Source: Xanthomonas sp. F10 (lineage in GTDB: Bacteria > Pseudomonadota > Gammaproteobacteria > Xanthomonadales > Xanthomonadaceae). Taken from it: DNA of 64,000 nt. Of this stretch, positions 1-8,268 are shown one piece after another (the first letter of the stretch is position 1; each line of letters opens with the position of its first letter). The stretch lies in the NCBI RefSeq assembly GCF_014206815.1, contig NZ_JACHNP010000003.1, positions 248,001-312,000 on the forward strand, written 5' to 3'. Under the pieces are notes generated by a model. It did not search any database, had not been told where the DNA came from, and was given only the letters and a program-made list of their open reading frames with translations. The translations under genes were made by a program, and so were the position numbers.

Positions 1-592
1 CGTCCAGGCCGTTGCTGCCGACGCTCAGCGCGCCGCCGGTGATGGAGAAGCCGTTCAAGGCGCCATCGGCGCCGAGCAGCGGCGTGCCGGTGGCCAGGGT
101 GACGCGCGAGGTGTTGAGGAAGCCGCAGCCGTCGCAGACGATGCCGTTGGGGTTGGCGATCACCAGCTGCGCCTTGGCCCCGGCGATTTCGGTATAGCCC
201 TGCAGGCGGCTGGTCGTGGAGGTGACTTCGTTGAGGATCAGCGTGGCCGCGCCGCTGTTCTTCAGGTTGTCGTTGCCGGCGATGTAGCCGCCCAGTTCGG
301 TCTTGGAGATCTGCGCGCTGTTGTTGAGGATCAGGCCGTTGCTGCCGACATCGAAGCGCGAGTAGCGGTTGTGCGAGACGCCGCGCGCGTTGGGGGCGAC
401 GATGTCGACCACCGGCACGCCGTTGGCCGCGGCCTGCTGGCCGGGCTGGCGTCCGTCCGGATTGGCGACCGGCGCGACCTGCGCGTACAGCGGCAGCGAG
501 GTCCAGGTGACGGTGCAGCACAGCAAGGCGGCGAGGCCGCGCTTGAGCGGCTCGAGCAGGCGGTTGCGGCGGTCGGTACGGTCCATGTGCAT
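1..592 (-). CDS. Filamentous haemagglutinin/CdiA-type TpsA exoprotein, N-terminal part (runs off the left edge)
   Basis: Only the first ~197 codons are present. Translation shows a long signal region ending near LPLYAQ, then a two-partner-secretion (TPS) domain: NGVPVVDIVAPNARGVSHN, a NSAQISKTELGGYIAGN stretch, the hallmark NPNGI motif (LVIANPNGIVCDGCGF) with its Cys pair, and SRVTLATG. In the family this domain is the secretion signal recognised by the partner outer-membrane TpsB, which is encoded just upstream. The ATG chosen has a GAGAG purine stretch 8-13 bases before it; an in-frame ATG 39 bases further upstream lacks a good one. Cargo (adhesin or contact-dependent toxin) lies outside the window, so FhaB and CdiA cannot be told apart. 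Confidence 0.9.
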   Translation of the reverse strand, partial: MHMDRTDRRNRLLEPLKRGLAALLCCTVTWTSLPLYAQVAPVANPDGRQPGQQAAANGVPVVDIVAPNARGVSHNRYSRFDVGSNGLILNNSAQISKTELGGYIAGNDNLKNSGAATLILNEVTSTTSRLQGYTEIAGAKAQLVIANPNGIVCDGCGFLNTSRVTLATGTPLLGADGALNGFSITGGALSVGSNGLD

Positions 593-639
593 CGTCGTGT
601 CTCTCGTGCCGCGCACCGCGGCAAAACCCATCGCGTTGC

Positions 640-659
640 CTGCCGCCGGCCGGCGGCAG
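640..659. repeat. Perfect 20-bp palindrome between tpsB and tpsA
   Basis: The sequence CTGCCGCCGGCCGGCGGCAG reads the same on both strands. In the operon mRNA it would form a very stable GC hairpin directly after the TpsB stop codon and before the TpsA start. It has no U-tract, so it is more likely an mRNA-processing or stability element, or a partial attenuator, than a true terminator. Confidence 0.6.
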
Positions 660-666
660 GGACGTG

Positions 667-2373
667 TCAGAACTGGTAGATCAGGCGCACGCCGTAGGCC
701 GGCTGCGCGCTGTGGAAGTCGCGCGGTGCGTGCAGGTCCCAGCCGGCAAAGCCATCCCAACTGAGCCCGCCGCGCGCACCGCGCACGCCGACGAAACCGC
801 CGACCAGGCTGCGCCCGGCCTGGCCGGCAGCGCTCGGTCCGGCGATGCGGCCGGCATCCACGCCCAGGTACGGGGTGATGCCCAGGCGCTGCACCGGCAG
901 GTTGAGGGTGTTGCGCCAGTACGCGCCGCGCTCGGCGCCCAGGGTGCGTTCGCCGTCGAAGCCGCGCACGCTGTAGCGCCCGCCCAGGGTGATGAATTCC
1001 GAGCCCAGCAGCAGTTGCGGCGAGGTCTGTGCGTGCAAGCTGCTGTCCCAGCTCATCGCCACCGGGCCCAGCGCGAACGGCAGGCCGGCGCTGATGTCGA
1101 GCGTGGTGACGCCGTAGCGGTAGCCGGGGAAGCCCACTGCCGGGTCGTAGCCGGTCCACTGCCCGTCGAACCACGGGGTACCGCGGCGATGACCCAGGCG
1201 CGTGTCCAGCTGCAGCTTGCCAAGGTAGTGGCGATGGCTGAGGTAGAGCTCGGCGCTGGTGGTGTGGCGGCGCTGGATGCCGATCTCCACGCCGTCCAGG
1301 TAACTGCGCGCCGCGCGCTTGGCCACCACCATGCCCAGCGTGGTCTTGCTGGTGCCGGTGCGGTGGATCACCCGCTGCAGATCCAGTTGCGCGCTGTCGG
1401 AGCTGCCGCTGGACTGGAAGCTCTGGCGGAAACCCTCCACCTGCTGGTGGTAGCGGTACGACGACAGCGACAGGGAGAACGTCCACCAGCCCCACGGCAC
1501 GCTATACGACAGGCTGTTGCCGCGGGTGCCGCGGGCGGCGCCGTCGTCCACCAGGTCGTGGTTGTAGCCGATCGAGAGCAGGTCGTTGATGCCCAGCGGC
1601 GCATCCAGGGCGAAGTCGACGCCGCCCTGGTAGCGGCCGGTCGCCTGCACGCCGGAGTCGTCGGCGTTGAGCACCGCGCGCCAGCGCTTGCTGCGCTGCA
1701 CGGTGATCAGCAGGTCCGATTCGCCCGGCTGCTCGCCCGGGGCGATATCGATCTTGGCGTCCTGCGACGGCACCCGCTTGAACTGCTCCACGCCCTGTTC
1801 GATCGCGCGCAGGTCCAGCACGTCGCCCGGCCGCAGCGGCAGCGCACCGCGCCAGAACACGCGGCCGTCCGCCGACTGCACGCGCACCTGGCGCAGGCGC
1901 CCGGGCAGCAGCTCGAAGCGCAGCTCGCCGCGGGACAGGTCCTGCGCCGGCACGCCGAGGCGGGTGGTGACGAAGCCGCGCGCGACCAGTTGGTCCAGCG
2001 CACGGCGGCGGATCAGGTCGATGCCGACCGTGCCGATGCAGCGGCCCTCGTAGCGGCGCAGCGATTGCCACAGCCAGGAAAAGCGCGCCACGTCGGGACC
2101 ACCGCCGCTGAGGCGAATGCGCTGGATCGGGAAGCACAGTGCTTCGGTCGGCAAGCTGGTGCTGCGCATGTCGGCCGGCGCTTCAGCCTCGCGCGGGCCC
2201 ACGAACGGCGCCTGCCGGTCCTGCTCCTGCTGCCGCTGCACCTGCTCGGCCTGGCGCAGCTGCTCCTGGCGGTCGAGCGTGCTCGGCGGTTCCTGCGCCT
2301 GTGCCAGGCGCACGCCGGCAAGCAGGCACGCGGCCAACACGACGCGAGAAGTTCCTTTTCTCCAGCTGTCCAC
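667..2373 (-). CDS. ShlB/FhaC/HecB family outer-membrane TpsB transporter
   Basis: TpsB protein of about 568 residues that exports the TpsA exoprotein across the outer membrane. After a Sec signal peptide (RVVLAACLLAGVRLAQA) there is a Gln/Arg-rich linker, two POTRA-type regions from about residue 80 (CFPIQRIRLSGG; then GRLRQVRVQSADG) and a 16-stranded-barrel C-terminus with the loop-6 motif RYSVRGFDGERTLG (VRG[YF]), ending in the outer-membrane-type terminal YQF. I prefer the GTG start because AGGGGA lies 7 bases upstream and the signal peptide then has a normal length; an in-frame ATG 39 bases further upstream has no ribosome-binding site. It precedes the TpsA gene by about 75 bases, so the two form an operon. 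Confidence 0.92.
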   Translation of the reverse strand: MDSWRKGTSRVVLAACLLAGVRLAQAQEPPSTLDRQEQLRQAEQVQRQQEQDRQAPFVGPREAEAPADMRSTSLPTEALCFPIQRIRLSGGGPDVARFSWLWQSLRRYEGRCIGTVGIDLIRRRALDQLVARGFVTTRLGVPAQDLSRGELRFELLPGRLRQVRVQSADGRVFWRGALPLRPGDVLDLRAIEQGVEQFKRVPSQDAKIDIAPGEQPGESDLLITVQRSKRWRAVLNADDSGVQATGRYQGGVDFALDAPLGINDLLSIGYNHDLVDDGAARGTRGNSLSYSVPWGWWTFSLSLSSYRYHQQVEGFRQSFQSSGSSDSAQLDLQRVIHRTGTSKTTLGMVVAKRAARSYLDGVEIGIQRRHTTSAELYLSHRHYLGKLQLDTRLGHRRGTPWFDGQWTGYDPAVGFPGYRYGVTTLDISAGLPFALGPVAMSWDSSLHAQTSPQLLLGSEFITLGGRYSVRGFDGERTLGAERGAYWRNTLNLPVQRLGITPYLGVDAGRIAGPSAAGQAGRSLVGGFVGVRGARGGLSWDGFAGWDLHAPRDFHSAQPAYGVRLIYQF

Positions 2374-2476
2374 TGCAACGTCCCCTGTGACGCTTCCGGC
2401 GTTTGCCTGCATGCGCAGACGCGATCGCGCCGCAGCGCGCGAGGCGCCGCGTCTCGCGGTTTTCCGTACTGATAAG

Positions 2477-2492
2477 TGTGGTGCAAACCACA
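2477..2492. promoter_or_regulatory. Palindromic operator-like site upstream of the tpsB-tpsA operon
   Basis: TGTGGT-GCAA-ACCACA is a perfect 6-bp dyad with a 4-bp spacer, about 105 bases upstream of the chosen tpsB start, in a gene-free region. It could bind a dimeric regulator or be a weak RNA hairpin. No regulator can be named. Confidence 0.35.
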
Positions 2493-2870
2493 GCGCGGCG
2501 CGATCCGGAAACTCCCCACGCGGTGTCGGGAAATTCCCTTCAAAACAAGCATTTACGTGCGTTATGCCGCTTTTTCTAGTGACGCTCGTCACGCATCTCA
2601 TGGCCGCTGTAGCGCCATGCGTGGCACCGTCGCATCGCCGTGCCAAGCCGCAGGGTCTCGTCCTGAAACAACCACAGCCCTCGGCGCGACACTCCGGGTG
2701 CAGTCGTTGCATCCACACCGACAGCGGACCCGGCGTCGACGCAGCAACGGTGGCGGTCCTTCGCAGTGTCGGCTCGCCCTGCACCCAGGCGGCCGAGGCG
2801 ATCGCCTCGTGGCGGCCACGCCCTGCGCAGCAGTGCCAGACGCCCCGGCACGCCTGTCATCGCAACCGGC
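2493..2870. other. Gene-free spacer between divergent tpsB and the phosphatase gene
   Basis: No convincing coding region is visible on either strand. The stretch around 2518-2575 is less GC-rich than its surroundings and probably holds the tpsBA promoter, but no clear -35/-10 pair can be assigned by eye. Confidence 0.4.
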
Positions 2871-2876
2871 TAAAAT
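2871..2876 (+). promoter_or_regulatory. -10 element for the phosphatase-pyrF operon
   Basis: TAAAAT stands out in GC-rich surroundings and lies 32 bases before the ATG, implying a 5' leader of about 25 bases. No good -35 box is visible. Confidence 0.4.
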
Positions 2877-2908
2877 CCGCGGTTCATTTGCCCAGGTTCC
2901 CACGCCCG

Positions 2909-3826
2909 ATGACGCCGATCGCCCGCACCGCACTGGCCTGCGCCGTGCTCGCCCTGTCCGCCTGCAAGCCGCAAGCACAGGTCGCCGACCCCGCCGCCAA
3001 GCCGGCCGCCACCGCCAATGCCGCGTCGACCGCGTCCGCTGCTGCCCCGGGCGCTGCCGACGACAATCTCAACGCGGTGCTGTGGATGCAGCGCTCGGCC
3101 GAGTACCAGGCCCTGGCCGAGCAGACCTACCGCGCCGCCGCCGACCGGCTGGACGCGGCACTGAAGCAACCGAACTGGGACGCGCTGGTGCCGGAGGAGC
3201 GCGGCAACGCCGCCACCGGGTTGAAGCCGGCGGTGGTGATGGACGTGGACGAAACGGTGCTGGACAACTCGCCCTACCAGGCGCGGCTGATCCGCAACGG
3301 CAAGGAATACGACGAGGTCACCTGGGACCAGTGGGTGGCCGAGAAGAAAGCCAAGCCGATCCCCGGCGTGGTCGATTTCACCAAGGCCGCCACCGCCAAG
3401 GGCATCACCGTGCTGTACGTGACCAACCGCGCCGTGCACCTGACCGATGCGACCCTGGCTAACCTGCGCAGCGCCGGCCTGCCGGTGGCCGACAACAGCG
3501 TGCTGCTGGGCCTGGGCACGGTGGTCAAGGATTGCGAGCAGAACGGCTCGGAGAAGAATTGCCGGCGCAAGCTGGTCGGCCAGCAGTACCGCGTGCTGAT
3601 GCAGTTCGGCGACCAGCTCGGCGATTTCGCGCAGGTGGTGGCCAACACCCCGGAAGGCCGCGCGCAATTGCTGCAGCAGTACCACGACTGGTTCGGCGAG
3701 CGCTGGTGGATGCTGCCCAACCCCAGCTACGGCTCCTGGGAACCGGCGCTGTTCAACAACGACTTCACCCAGTCGCGGGCCGCGCGCCACCAGGCCAAGG
3801 TGCAGGCGCTGGAGCTGGCGCAGTGA
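2909..3826 (+). CDS. HAD-family class C acid phosphatase / 5'-nucleotidase, lipoprotein e(P4)-like
   Basis: A 305-residue lipoprotein. The signal peptide ends in the lipobox LSAC (Cys about residue 18) and is followed by an Ala/Pro linker. The catalytic motif [13 protein letters not shown] (DxDxT, nucleophile first Asp) is typical of the DDDD/e(P4) phosphatases, and [12 protein letters not shown] fits HAD motif II. Family members dephosphorylate nucleoside monophosphates and other phosphomonoesters in the periplasm or outer membrane. The stop overlaps the pyrF GTG start (GTGA), so the two are translationally coupled; a joint role in pyrimidine acquisition is inference. The exact substrate is unknown. 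Confidence 0.88.
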   Translation: MTPIARTALACAVLALSACKPQAQVADPAAKPAATANAASTASAAAPGAADDNLNAVLWMQRSAEYQALAEQTYRAAADRLDAALKQPNWDALVPEERGNAATGLKPAVVMDVDETVLDNSPYQARLIRNGKEYDEVTWDQWVAEKKAKPIPGVVDFTKAATAKGITVLYVTNRAVHLTDATLANLRSAGLPVADNSVLLGLGTVVKDCEQNGSEKNCRRKLVGQQYRVLMQFGDQLGDFAQVVANTPEGRAQLLQQYHDWFGERWWMLPNPSYGSWEPALFNNDFTQSRAARHQAKVQALELAQ

Positions 3827-4554
3827 GCCGCGCGCCGCTGCCACTGACGCCGCGCGAGCGCCTGATCTTCGCCCTCGACGTGCCCGGGCGCAGCGAGGCG
3901 CTGGAGTGGATCGAGCGGCTCGGCGACGCGGTGGCGTTCTACAAGATCGGCATGGAACTGCTGGCCTCCGGCGAGTACTTCGACGTGCTGGACACGCTGG
4001 CCGCGCGCGGCAAGCGGGTGTTCGTGGACCTGAAGTTCTTCGATATCCCGGCCACCGTGGGCGGGGTGATCCGGCGGCTGTCGCAGTGGCCGGTGGACTA
4101 CTGCACCATCCACGGCTGGCACCCGCCGATGATGCAGGCCGCGGCCGAGGCCAACGGCAGCGACATGCGCTTGCTGGCGGTGACCGTACTGACCTCGATG
4201 GGCCGCGCCGACCTGGCCTCCATGGGCATCGACCGCGCGCCCGAAGACGTGGTGGTGGAACGCGCCCTGGCCGCGCAGGCAGCCGGCATCGACGGGGTGA
4301 TCGCCTCCGGCCAGGAAGCCGCACCGATCCGCCGCGCCACCGGCGCCGGCTTCTCCATCGTCTGCCCGGGCATCCGCCCGGGCGGTCCGGTCGGCGACGA
4401 CCAGCAGCGTACGGTGGGCGTGGCCCAGGCCTTCGCCGACGGCGCCGATGCGATCGTGGTGGGCCGGCCGATCCGCCAGGCCGCCGATCCGCGTGCCGCG
4501 GCCGAGGCGATCCAGCGGGAGATCGCCGCCACTCTGGCCGCGGCGCCTCGGTGA
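3823..4554 (+). CDS. pyrF: Orotidine-5'-phosphate decarboxylase
   Basis: A 243-residue enzyme that converts OMP to UMP, the last step of de novo pyrimidine synthesis, in the cytoplasm. Visible motifs are LIFALDVPG at the first beta strand, FYKIGMELL, the catalytic [14 protein letters not shown] (DxKxxDI), GVIASGQEA, and the phosphate-binding end [11 protein letters not shown] and AIVVGRPI. The GTG start overlaps the stop of the phosphatase gene; the homologous region begins a few residues later ([11 protein letters not shown]), so the start fits. Full length for the family. Confidence 0.95.
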   Translation: MSRAPLPLTPRERLIFALDVPGRSEALEWIERLGDAVAFYKIGMELLASGEYFDVLDTLAARGKRVFVDLKFFDIPATVGGVIRRLSQWPVDYCTIHGWHPPMMQAAAEANGSDMRLLAVTVLTSMGRADLASMGIDRAPEDVVVERALAAQAAGIDGVIASGQEAAPIRRATGAGFSIVCPGIRPGGPVGDDQQRTVGVAQAFADGADAIVVGRPIRQAADPRAAAEAIQREIAATLAAAPR

Positions 4555-4611
4555 TTGATCCATAAATATCAAAGGCTTGGATGAAATAACTTAAACCATT
4601 GCATTAGCTAT

Positions 4612-4728
4612 GCGGTGCCGGTAGCATGCGCAGCGTCCGGCTCTGCCGGAGATGCGCCACAAACCGTTCTCCGGCTTCGGTCGGATTTTGAAGAGGCCCG
4701 CGCCTTGGTGCGCGAGGCCTCTTTTTTT
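4612..4728 (+). ncRNA. Candidate small RNA downstream of pyrF
   Basis: About 115 bases that are strongly structured. First hairpin: GCGCA (4628-4632) pairs with TGCGC (4653-4657), and inside it TCCGGC pairs with GCCGGA around a TCT loop. A second, smaller stem-loop follows (CCGGCTTCGG), and the end is a rho-independent terminator with seven T residues. The terminator is far from the pyrF stop (138 bases), and the interval begins with an unusually AT-rich stretch (about 4555-4612) that could be a promoter. No open reading frame is convincing. It may be one of the small RNAs already known from Xanthomonas, but I cannot assign a family. The 5' end is approximate. Confidence 0.45.
4692..4728 (+). 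terminator. Rho-independent terminator
   Basis: AGAGGCC-CGCGC and GCGCG-a-GGCCTCT form a 12-bp stem with one bulged base and a small loop, followed directly by TTTTTTT. This is the clearest intrinsic terminator in the window. Confidence 0.8.
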
Positions 4729-4867
4729 GGGGTGTCGCGTTCCTCGGCGACCCTGCGCAACTCGGCCTTCACGCCGAAGCCGGCGCATTGCTCCAGCGCG
4801 GCACGCGGCACCGCGCGAGGCTTGCCGAACGTGCGTCGCCAGGCGTATGCGCTGCAAACCTCGGCCG

Positions 4868-5479
4868 CTACCGCTGTAGCAGGGCCAGCTTTGCTCCAAG
4901 TCCGACGAAGGCCGCGGCAAAACCCCTGCGCATCCACTTGAGTATTGCGGGGCGCGAAAGAATGCGGTCGCGCACGCCTGCCGCGAAGACACCGTAGGCC
5001 ACGAAGACGACGAACGTCATCGCCATGAAGACAGACGACAGTCCCAGCATGCGGAGCGTGGGCCGAGCTTCACCTCGACCGACGAATTGCGGCAGGAACG
5101 CGAAGAAGAAGATGGACAGCTTTGGATTGAGCAGGTTCGCCAGGATCGCCTGCCGGATCACCTGCCCGTCGGACCGGACGGAGCCATCGGGCTCGATCTT
5201 CAAAGGCCCATCTGCCTTGAGCGTCATCCATGCCATGTACAGCAGATAGGCGACGCCTGCGTACTGCACCGCGTCGAAAGCGAGGGCGCTGGCACGCAGG
5301 AGCGCGGCCAGACCGGTGATCGCCGCCAACATGTGGGGCAAGATGCCGAGCGTACAGCCTAGGGCGGCGACGACCGCTGCACGTGCACCACGCGACAGAC
5401 CTGCAGCCAGTGTGACCAGTGCGCCAGTTCCGGGCGAAGCGACGACGAGCAGGGAGGTAAACAGAAACGCGATGTTCAT
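4868..5479 (-). CDS. LysE/RhtB family amino-acid exporter
   Basis: A 203-residue inner-membrane protein of the LysE superfamily, which exports amino acids or related small solutes. N-terminal LFTSLLVVASPGTGALVTLAAG contains the family motif around the conserved Pro-Gly, and several hydrophobic segments follow (GCTLGILPHMLAAITGLAALL, YAGVAYLLYMAWMTL, LANLLNPKLSIFFFAFLPQF with the typical NPK). Length matches the family, and the start MNIAFLF gives the usual N-terminus. The neighbouring upstream AraC-type gene on the same strand, 222 bases away, is a likely regulator. The substrate cannot be read from the sequence. Confidence 0.9.
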   Translation of the reverse strand: MNIAFLFTSLLVVASPGTGALVTLAAGLSRGARAAVVAALGCTLGILPHMLAAITGLAALLRASALAFDAVQYAGVAYLLYMAWMTLKADGPLKIEPDGSVRSDGQVIRQAILANLLNPKLSIFFFAFLPQFVGRGEARPTLRMLGLSSVFMAMTFVVFVAYGVFAAGVRDRILSRPAILKWMRRGFAAAFVGLGAKLALLQR

Positions 5480-5701
5480 GACGCCTGCGCCGCTGTGATC
5501 GACGCGCAAGGCCAACATCGAGGTGCATCGGCGCGTCGGGTTGGAACTTCCAGGCAAAGCGCGCACGTGGCGAGCCTGGGGAAGGCGCAGCGAATGCAGG
5601 AGGCGCAGGCAAATGGCAAGGCAGTGCCTTTGGCAACGAGACAGGTGTAACACGATCCTCGCTCGCATCCATCCGACCGTCTTGAACGAAATTGCAGACG
5701 A

Positions 5702-6526
5702 TCAGGCGCTGCCGAGCGCCTTGGCGTAGGTGCCGGGCGCCATGCCGAAGCTGCGCACGAACAACCGCGTCATGTGGCTCTGATCGGAGAATCCACTGGC
5801 GGCGGCCACGTCGGCGAGCCGCATGCCGCGACCGATCAGTCGCCGCGCGCGATGAATGCGCCGCTGCATGAGGTAGGCGTGAGGCGTCAAGCCGGTCGCA
5901 CGTGCGAAGCTTCGCAGGAACTGATAGCGACTGAGTCCGGCTTCGCGCGCCAGCGTGGTGAGCGTGGTGAGCGTGACAGGCGACACGGGATCGTCGTCGA
6001 TCAGGGCGCGCGCTGAGGCAATTGCCGCCGGCACCGAGGGCCGCCCCTCAGACCTGGGCCGCAACAAGCTGCCCAAGAAAAGCAACAGCGTTTCGTCCGC
6101 TTCCAGTCCATCCTGGCCTGCATCGCGGCAGGTCATCGCCTGGAAGAGCCTCCTGAACAGGATGGCTAGGCGTGGGTCACGGATCGCAGGAGCGGTGAAC
6201 TCGAACGCTGACGCGGTCCGCCCTTCCGCAACGTCGCTGACCAGATCGTCCACGGTCACGGGGTCCAGATAGAGCATCCGCCACGAACGTCCGCCATCGC
6301 CGATTGGCGTCCCGTCGTGCACTTCACCAGGATTGACGGTGATGATGTCGCCCGCACCCGCCTCGACCACACCGCGGCCGCTTGCCGACTTCTGCGCGCC
6401 GCGTGCGATCAGGCCAACACCGAACTGTTCGTGGGTGTGACGGCCAAAGACCCGGGCCGTGTCCGCTGCCACGGCCTCGACACCCTCTCTTCGGCAGCGT
6501 AGCAACGTGAACTGCCTGGTCTTCAT
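5702..6526 (-). CDS. AraC family transcriptional regulator
   Basis: A 274-residue regulator with an N-terminal cupin-like ligand domain (HTHEQFGVGLIARG, ITVNPGEVHDGTP, about residues 25-75) and a C-terminal double helix-turn-helix (LTTLAREAGLSRYQFLRSF, then LADVAAASGFSDQSHMTR, followed by FRRSFG-like FVRSFGMAPGTY). The start chosen gives the standard AraC-with-cupin layout. It lies upstream of the LysE-type exporter on the same strand, the common regulator/exporter arrangement; the effector is unknown. Confidence 0.9.
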   Translation of the reverse strand: MKTRQFTLLRCRREGVEAVAADTARVFGRHTHEQFGVGLIARGAQKSASGRGVVEAGAGDIITVNPGEVHDGTPIGDGGRSWRMLYLDPVTVDDLVSDVAEGRTASAFEFTAPAIRDPRLAILFRRLFQAMTCRDAGQDGLEADETLLLFLGSLLRPRSEGRPSVPAAIASARALIDDDPVSPVTLTTLTTLAREAGLSRYQFLRSFARATGLTPHAYLMQRRIHRARRLIGRGMRLADVAAASGFSDQSHMTRLFVRSFGMAPGTYAKALGSA

Positions 6527-6632
6527 TTCCTGGCTCGGTGATTCAGCGCCCGATACCGCACAAGCGACAGGCGTCGCACCATCATACGGCCCAGCCGGAT
6601 TGGGCCGTGACCGGAACGCGCCCTGCGGCCAC

Positions 6633-8150
6633 TCAGCGCAGCGGTGCCGCGCAATAGCGTTCGATGAAGGCCTGGTGCGGCGGCATCGCATCGGCGCAAT
6701 GGCCGATGGTCTGCTCGACGCTGGCCATGAAACGCTCCAGGTCGGCCTGCGGCACCTGGTCCACCAGCGGGTGGTAGGCACGCGGCAGGATGCCCTGCCC
6801 GACCATCACCTGCACCCAGCTGATCTCGGCGAACATCTCGTCACCGTTGCGGTAGAAGCGGCCGCTGTCGCGGAACAGCTCCAGCGTCTCCTGCAGTTCC
6901 GGGGTGATCGGCATGCTGCGGCAGTGCCGCCAGAACGCGCTGTCGTCGCGTTCGGTGGCGTGGTAATGCAGCAGCAGGAAGTCGCGGATGCGGTCGAACT
7001 CGAAGGCGATGCGCTCGTTGTAACGCCGCACCAGCACCGGGCTGATGCCCTCGCGCGGGAACAGTTCCAGCAGCTTGGAAATGCCGGACTGGACCAGGTG
7101 GATGCTGGTCGATTCCAGCGGTTCCATGAAGCCGCTGGCCAGGCCCAGCGCGATCACGTTGCGGTTCCATACCTGCTTGCGGCGGCCGGTGACGAAGCGC
7201 AGCGGGCGCGGATCTGCCAGGGCCGGACCGTCGAGGTTGGCCAGCAGCGTGGCCGCGGCCTCGTCGTCGCTGATGTGCGCGCTGCAGTACACATAGCCGT
7301 TGCCGGTGCGGTGCTGCAGCGGAATGCGCCATTGCCAGCCGGCCGCGCGCGCGGTGGCGCGGGTGTACGGCGTCGGCGGGCCGACCTTGGCGCAAGGCAC
7401 CGCCAGCGCGCGGTCGCACGGCAGCCAGTGGCTGAAATCGTGATAGCCGGTATGCAACGCCTGCTCGATCAGCAGGCCGCGGAAGCCGGAGCAATCGATG
7501 AACAGGTCGCCGGCGATCGTTTCGCCCGACGCCAACCGCACCGAAAGCACGTCGCCCGATTCCGGATGCAATTGCACCTCCTCGACGATGCCCTCGCGCC
7601 GGGTCACCCCGCGCTGCTCGGCGTAGCGGCGCAGGAAGCCGGCATACAGCGCCGCATCGAAATGGTAGGCGTAGGCGATGTTGGCCAGCGGCGAATTCGG
7701 CGGCACGTCGGTGGCCGAGGTCATGAACCGGTCGCGCTTGGCGGCGACGGTGTTGAGCGTGTACGCGCCCAGCGGCCTGGCCTTGCCGGCCAGCGCCTGC
7801 TTGAACCAGTACTGCTGGAACGGCAACAGCCCGAGCGGATGCCCGATCTCGGTGCCGAAGCCGTGCACGTAGGACGTGCGCGGGCGCTGCCAGTCGGCGA
7901 ATTCGATGCCGAGCTTGAAGCTGCCCTGGGTGTGGCGCACGAACTCGGCCTCGTTGATGCCGAGCAGATTGTTGAAGGCCTTGATGTGCGGCACGGTGGC
8001 CTCGCCGACGCCGACGATGCCGATCTGCTCGGACTCGATCAAGGTGATGCGGTACTCGGGGCCCAGCACACGCGCCAGCGCGGCAGCGGCCATCCAGCCG
8101 GCGGTGCCGCCACCGACGATGACCAGGTTGCGGAGAGGGGCGGCGATCAT
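6633..8150 (-). CDS. Tryptophan-halogenase-family flavoprotein
   Basis: A 505-residue protein of the flavin-dependent tryptophan halogenase family. It shows the FAD-binding NLVIVGGGTAGWMAAAAL at the N-terminus, the family motif WQWRIPL (WxWxIP), a lysine in VPHIKAFNNLLGI where the catalytic Lys of characterised halogenases lies, and GLASGFMEPLESTSIHL. True halogenases are about this length. In xanthomonads and caulobacters such genes often sit beside TonB receptors of carbohydrate loci, and their real substrate is usually unknown; halogenation here is not proven. It is downstream of the TonB receptor on the same strand, 118 bases away with two hairpins between. AGGA lies about 10 bases before the ATG. 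Confidence 0.88.
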   Translation of the reverse strand: MIAAPLRNLVIVGGGTAGWMAAAALARVLGPEYRITLIESEQIGIVGVGEATVPHIKAFNNLLGINEAEFVRHTQGSFKLGIEFADWQRPRTSYVHGFGTEIGHPLGLLPFQQYWFKQALAGKARPLGAYTLNTVAAKRDRFMTSATDVPPNSPLANIAYAYHFDAALYAGFLRRYAEQRGVTRREGIVEEVQLHPESGDVLSVRLASGETIAGDLFIDCSGFRGLLIEQALHTGYHDFSHWLPCDRALAVPCAKVGPPTPYTRATARAAGWQWRIPLQHRTGNGYVYCSAHISDDEAAATLLANLDGPALADPRPLRFVTGRRKQVWNRNVIALGLASGFMEPLESTSIHLVQSGISKLLELFPREGISPVLVRRYNERIAFEFDRIRDFLLLHYHATERDDSAFWRHCRSMPITPELQETLELFRDSGRFYRNGDEMFAEISWVQVMVGQGILPRAYHPLVDQVPQADLERFMASVEQTIGHCADAMPPHQAFIERYCAAPLR

Positions 8151-8192
8151 GCGTGCGTGGTCCTGTACCGAGGAAAGGGGCGACCGCAAACG

Positions 8193-8218
8193 CGGACGGG
8201 GCCACGCGGCCCCGTCCG
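8193..8218. repeat. Perfect 11-bp stem-loop before the halogenase gene
   Basis: CGGACGGGGCC and GGCCCCGTCCG pair perfectly around an ACGC loop. It lies between the receptor stop and the halogenase start and has no T-run, so it looks like an intercistronic processing or stability element rather than a full terminator. Confidence 0.6.
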
Positions 8219-8225
8219 TTGAAAC

Positions 8226-8256
8226 CCCACGCGCGCCGGTCGGGCACGCGCGTGGG
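8226..8256. repeat. 10-bp stem-loop just after the TonB receptor gene
   Basis: CCCACGCGCG and CGCGCGTGGG pair around an 11-base loop, just after the receptor stop codon on the minus strand. With the neighbouring hairpin it makes a double stem-loop that could stabilise the receptor message and lower halogenase expression. Confidence 0.6.
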
Positions 8257-8268
8257 TCATGCCGTGGA

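Noticed and set aside
664-2472. Long plus-strand open frame opposite tpsB
   Set aside because: It is the mirror of the TpsB gene in GC-rich DNA: His/Gln/Ala-rich, without any family motif, while the minus strand has a full transporter.
4612-4728. Identity of the candidate small RNA with sX13
   Set aside because: sX13 is described with C-rich loops; the loops here are not C-rich, so the name was not used.
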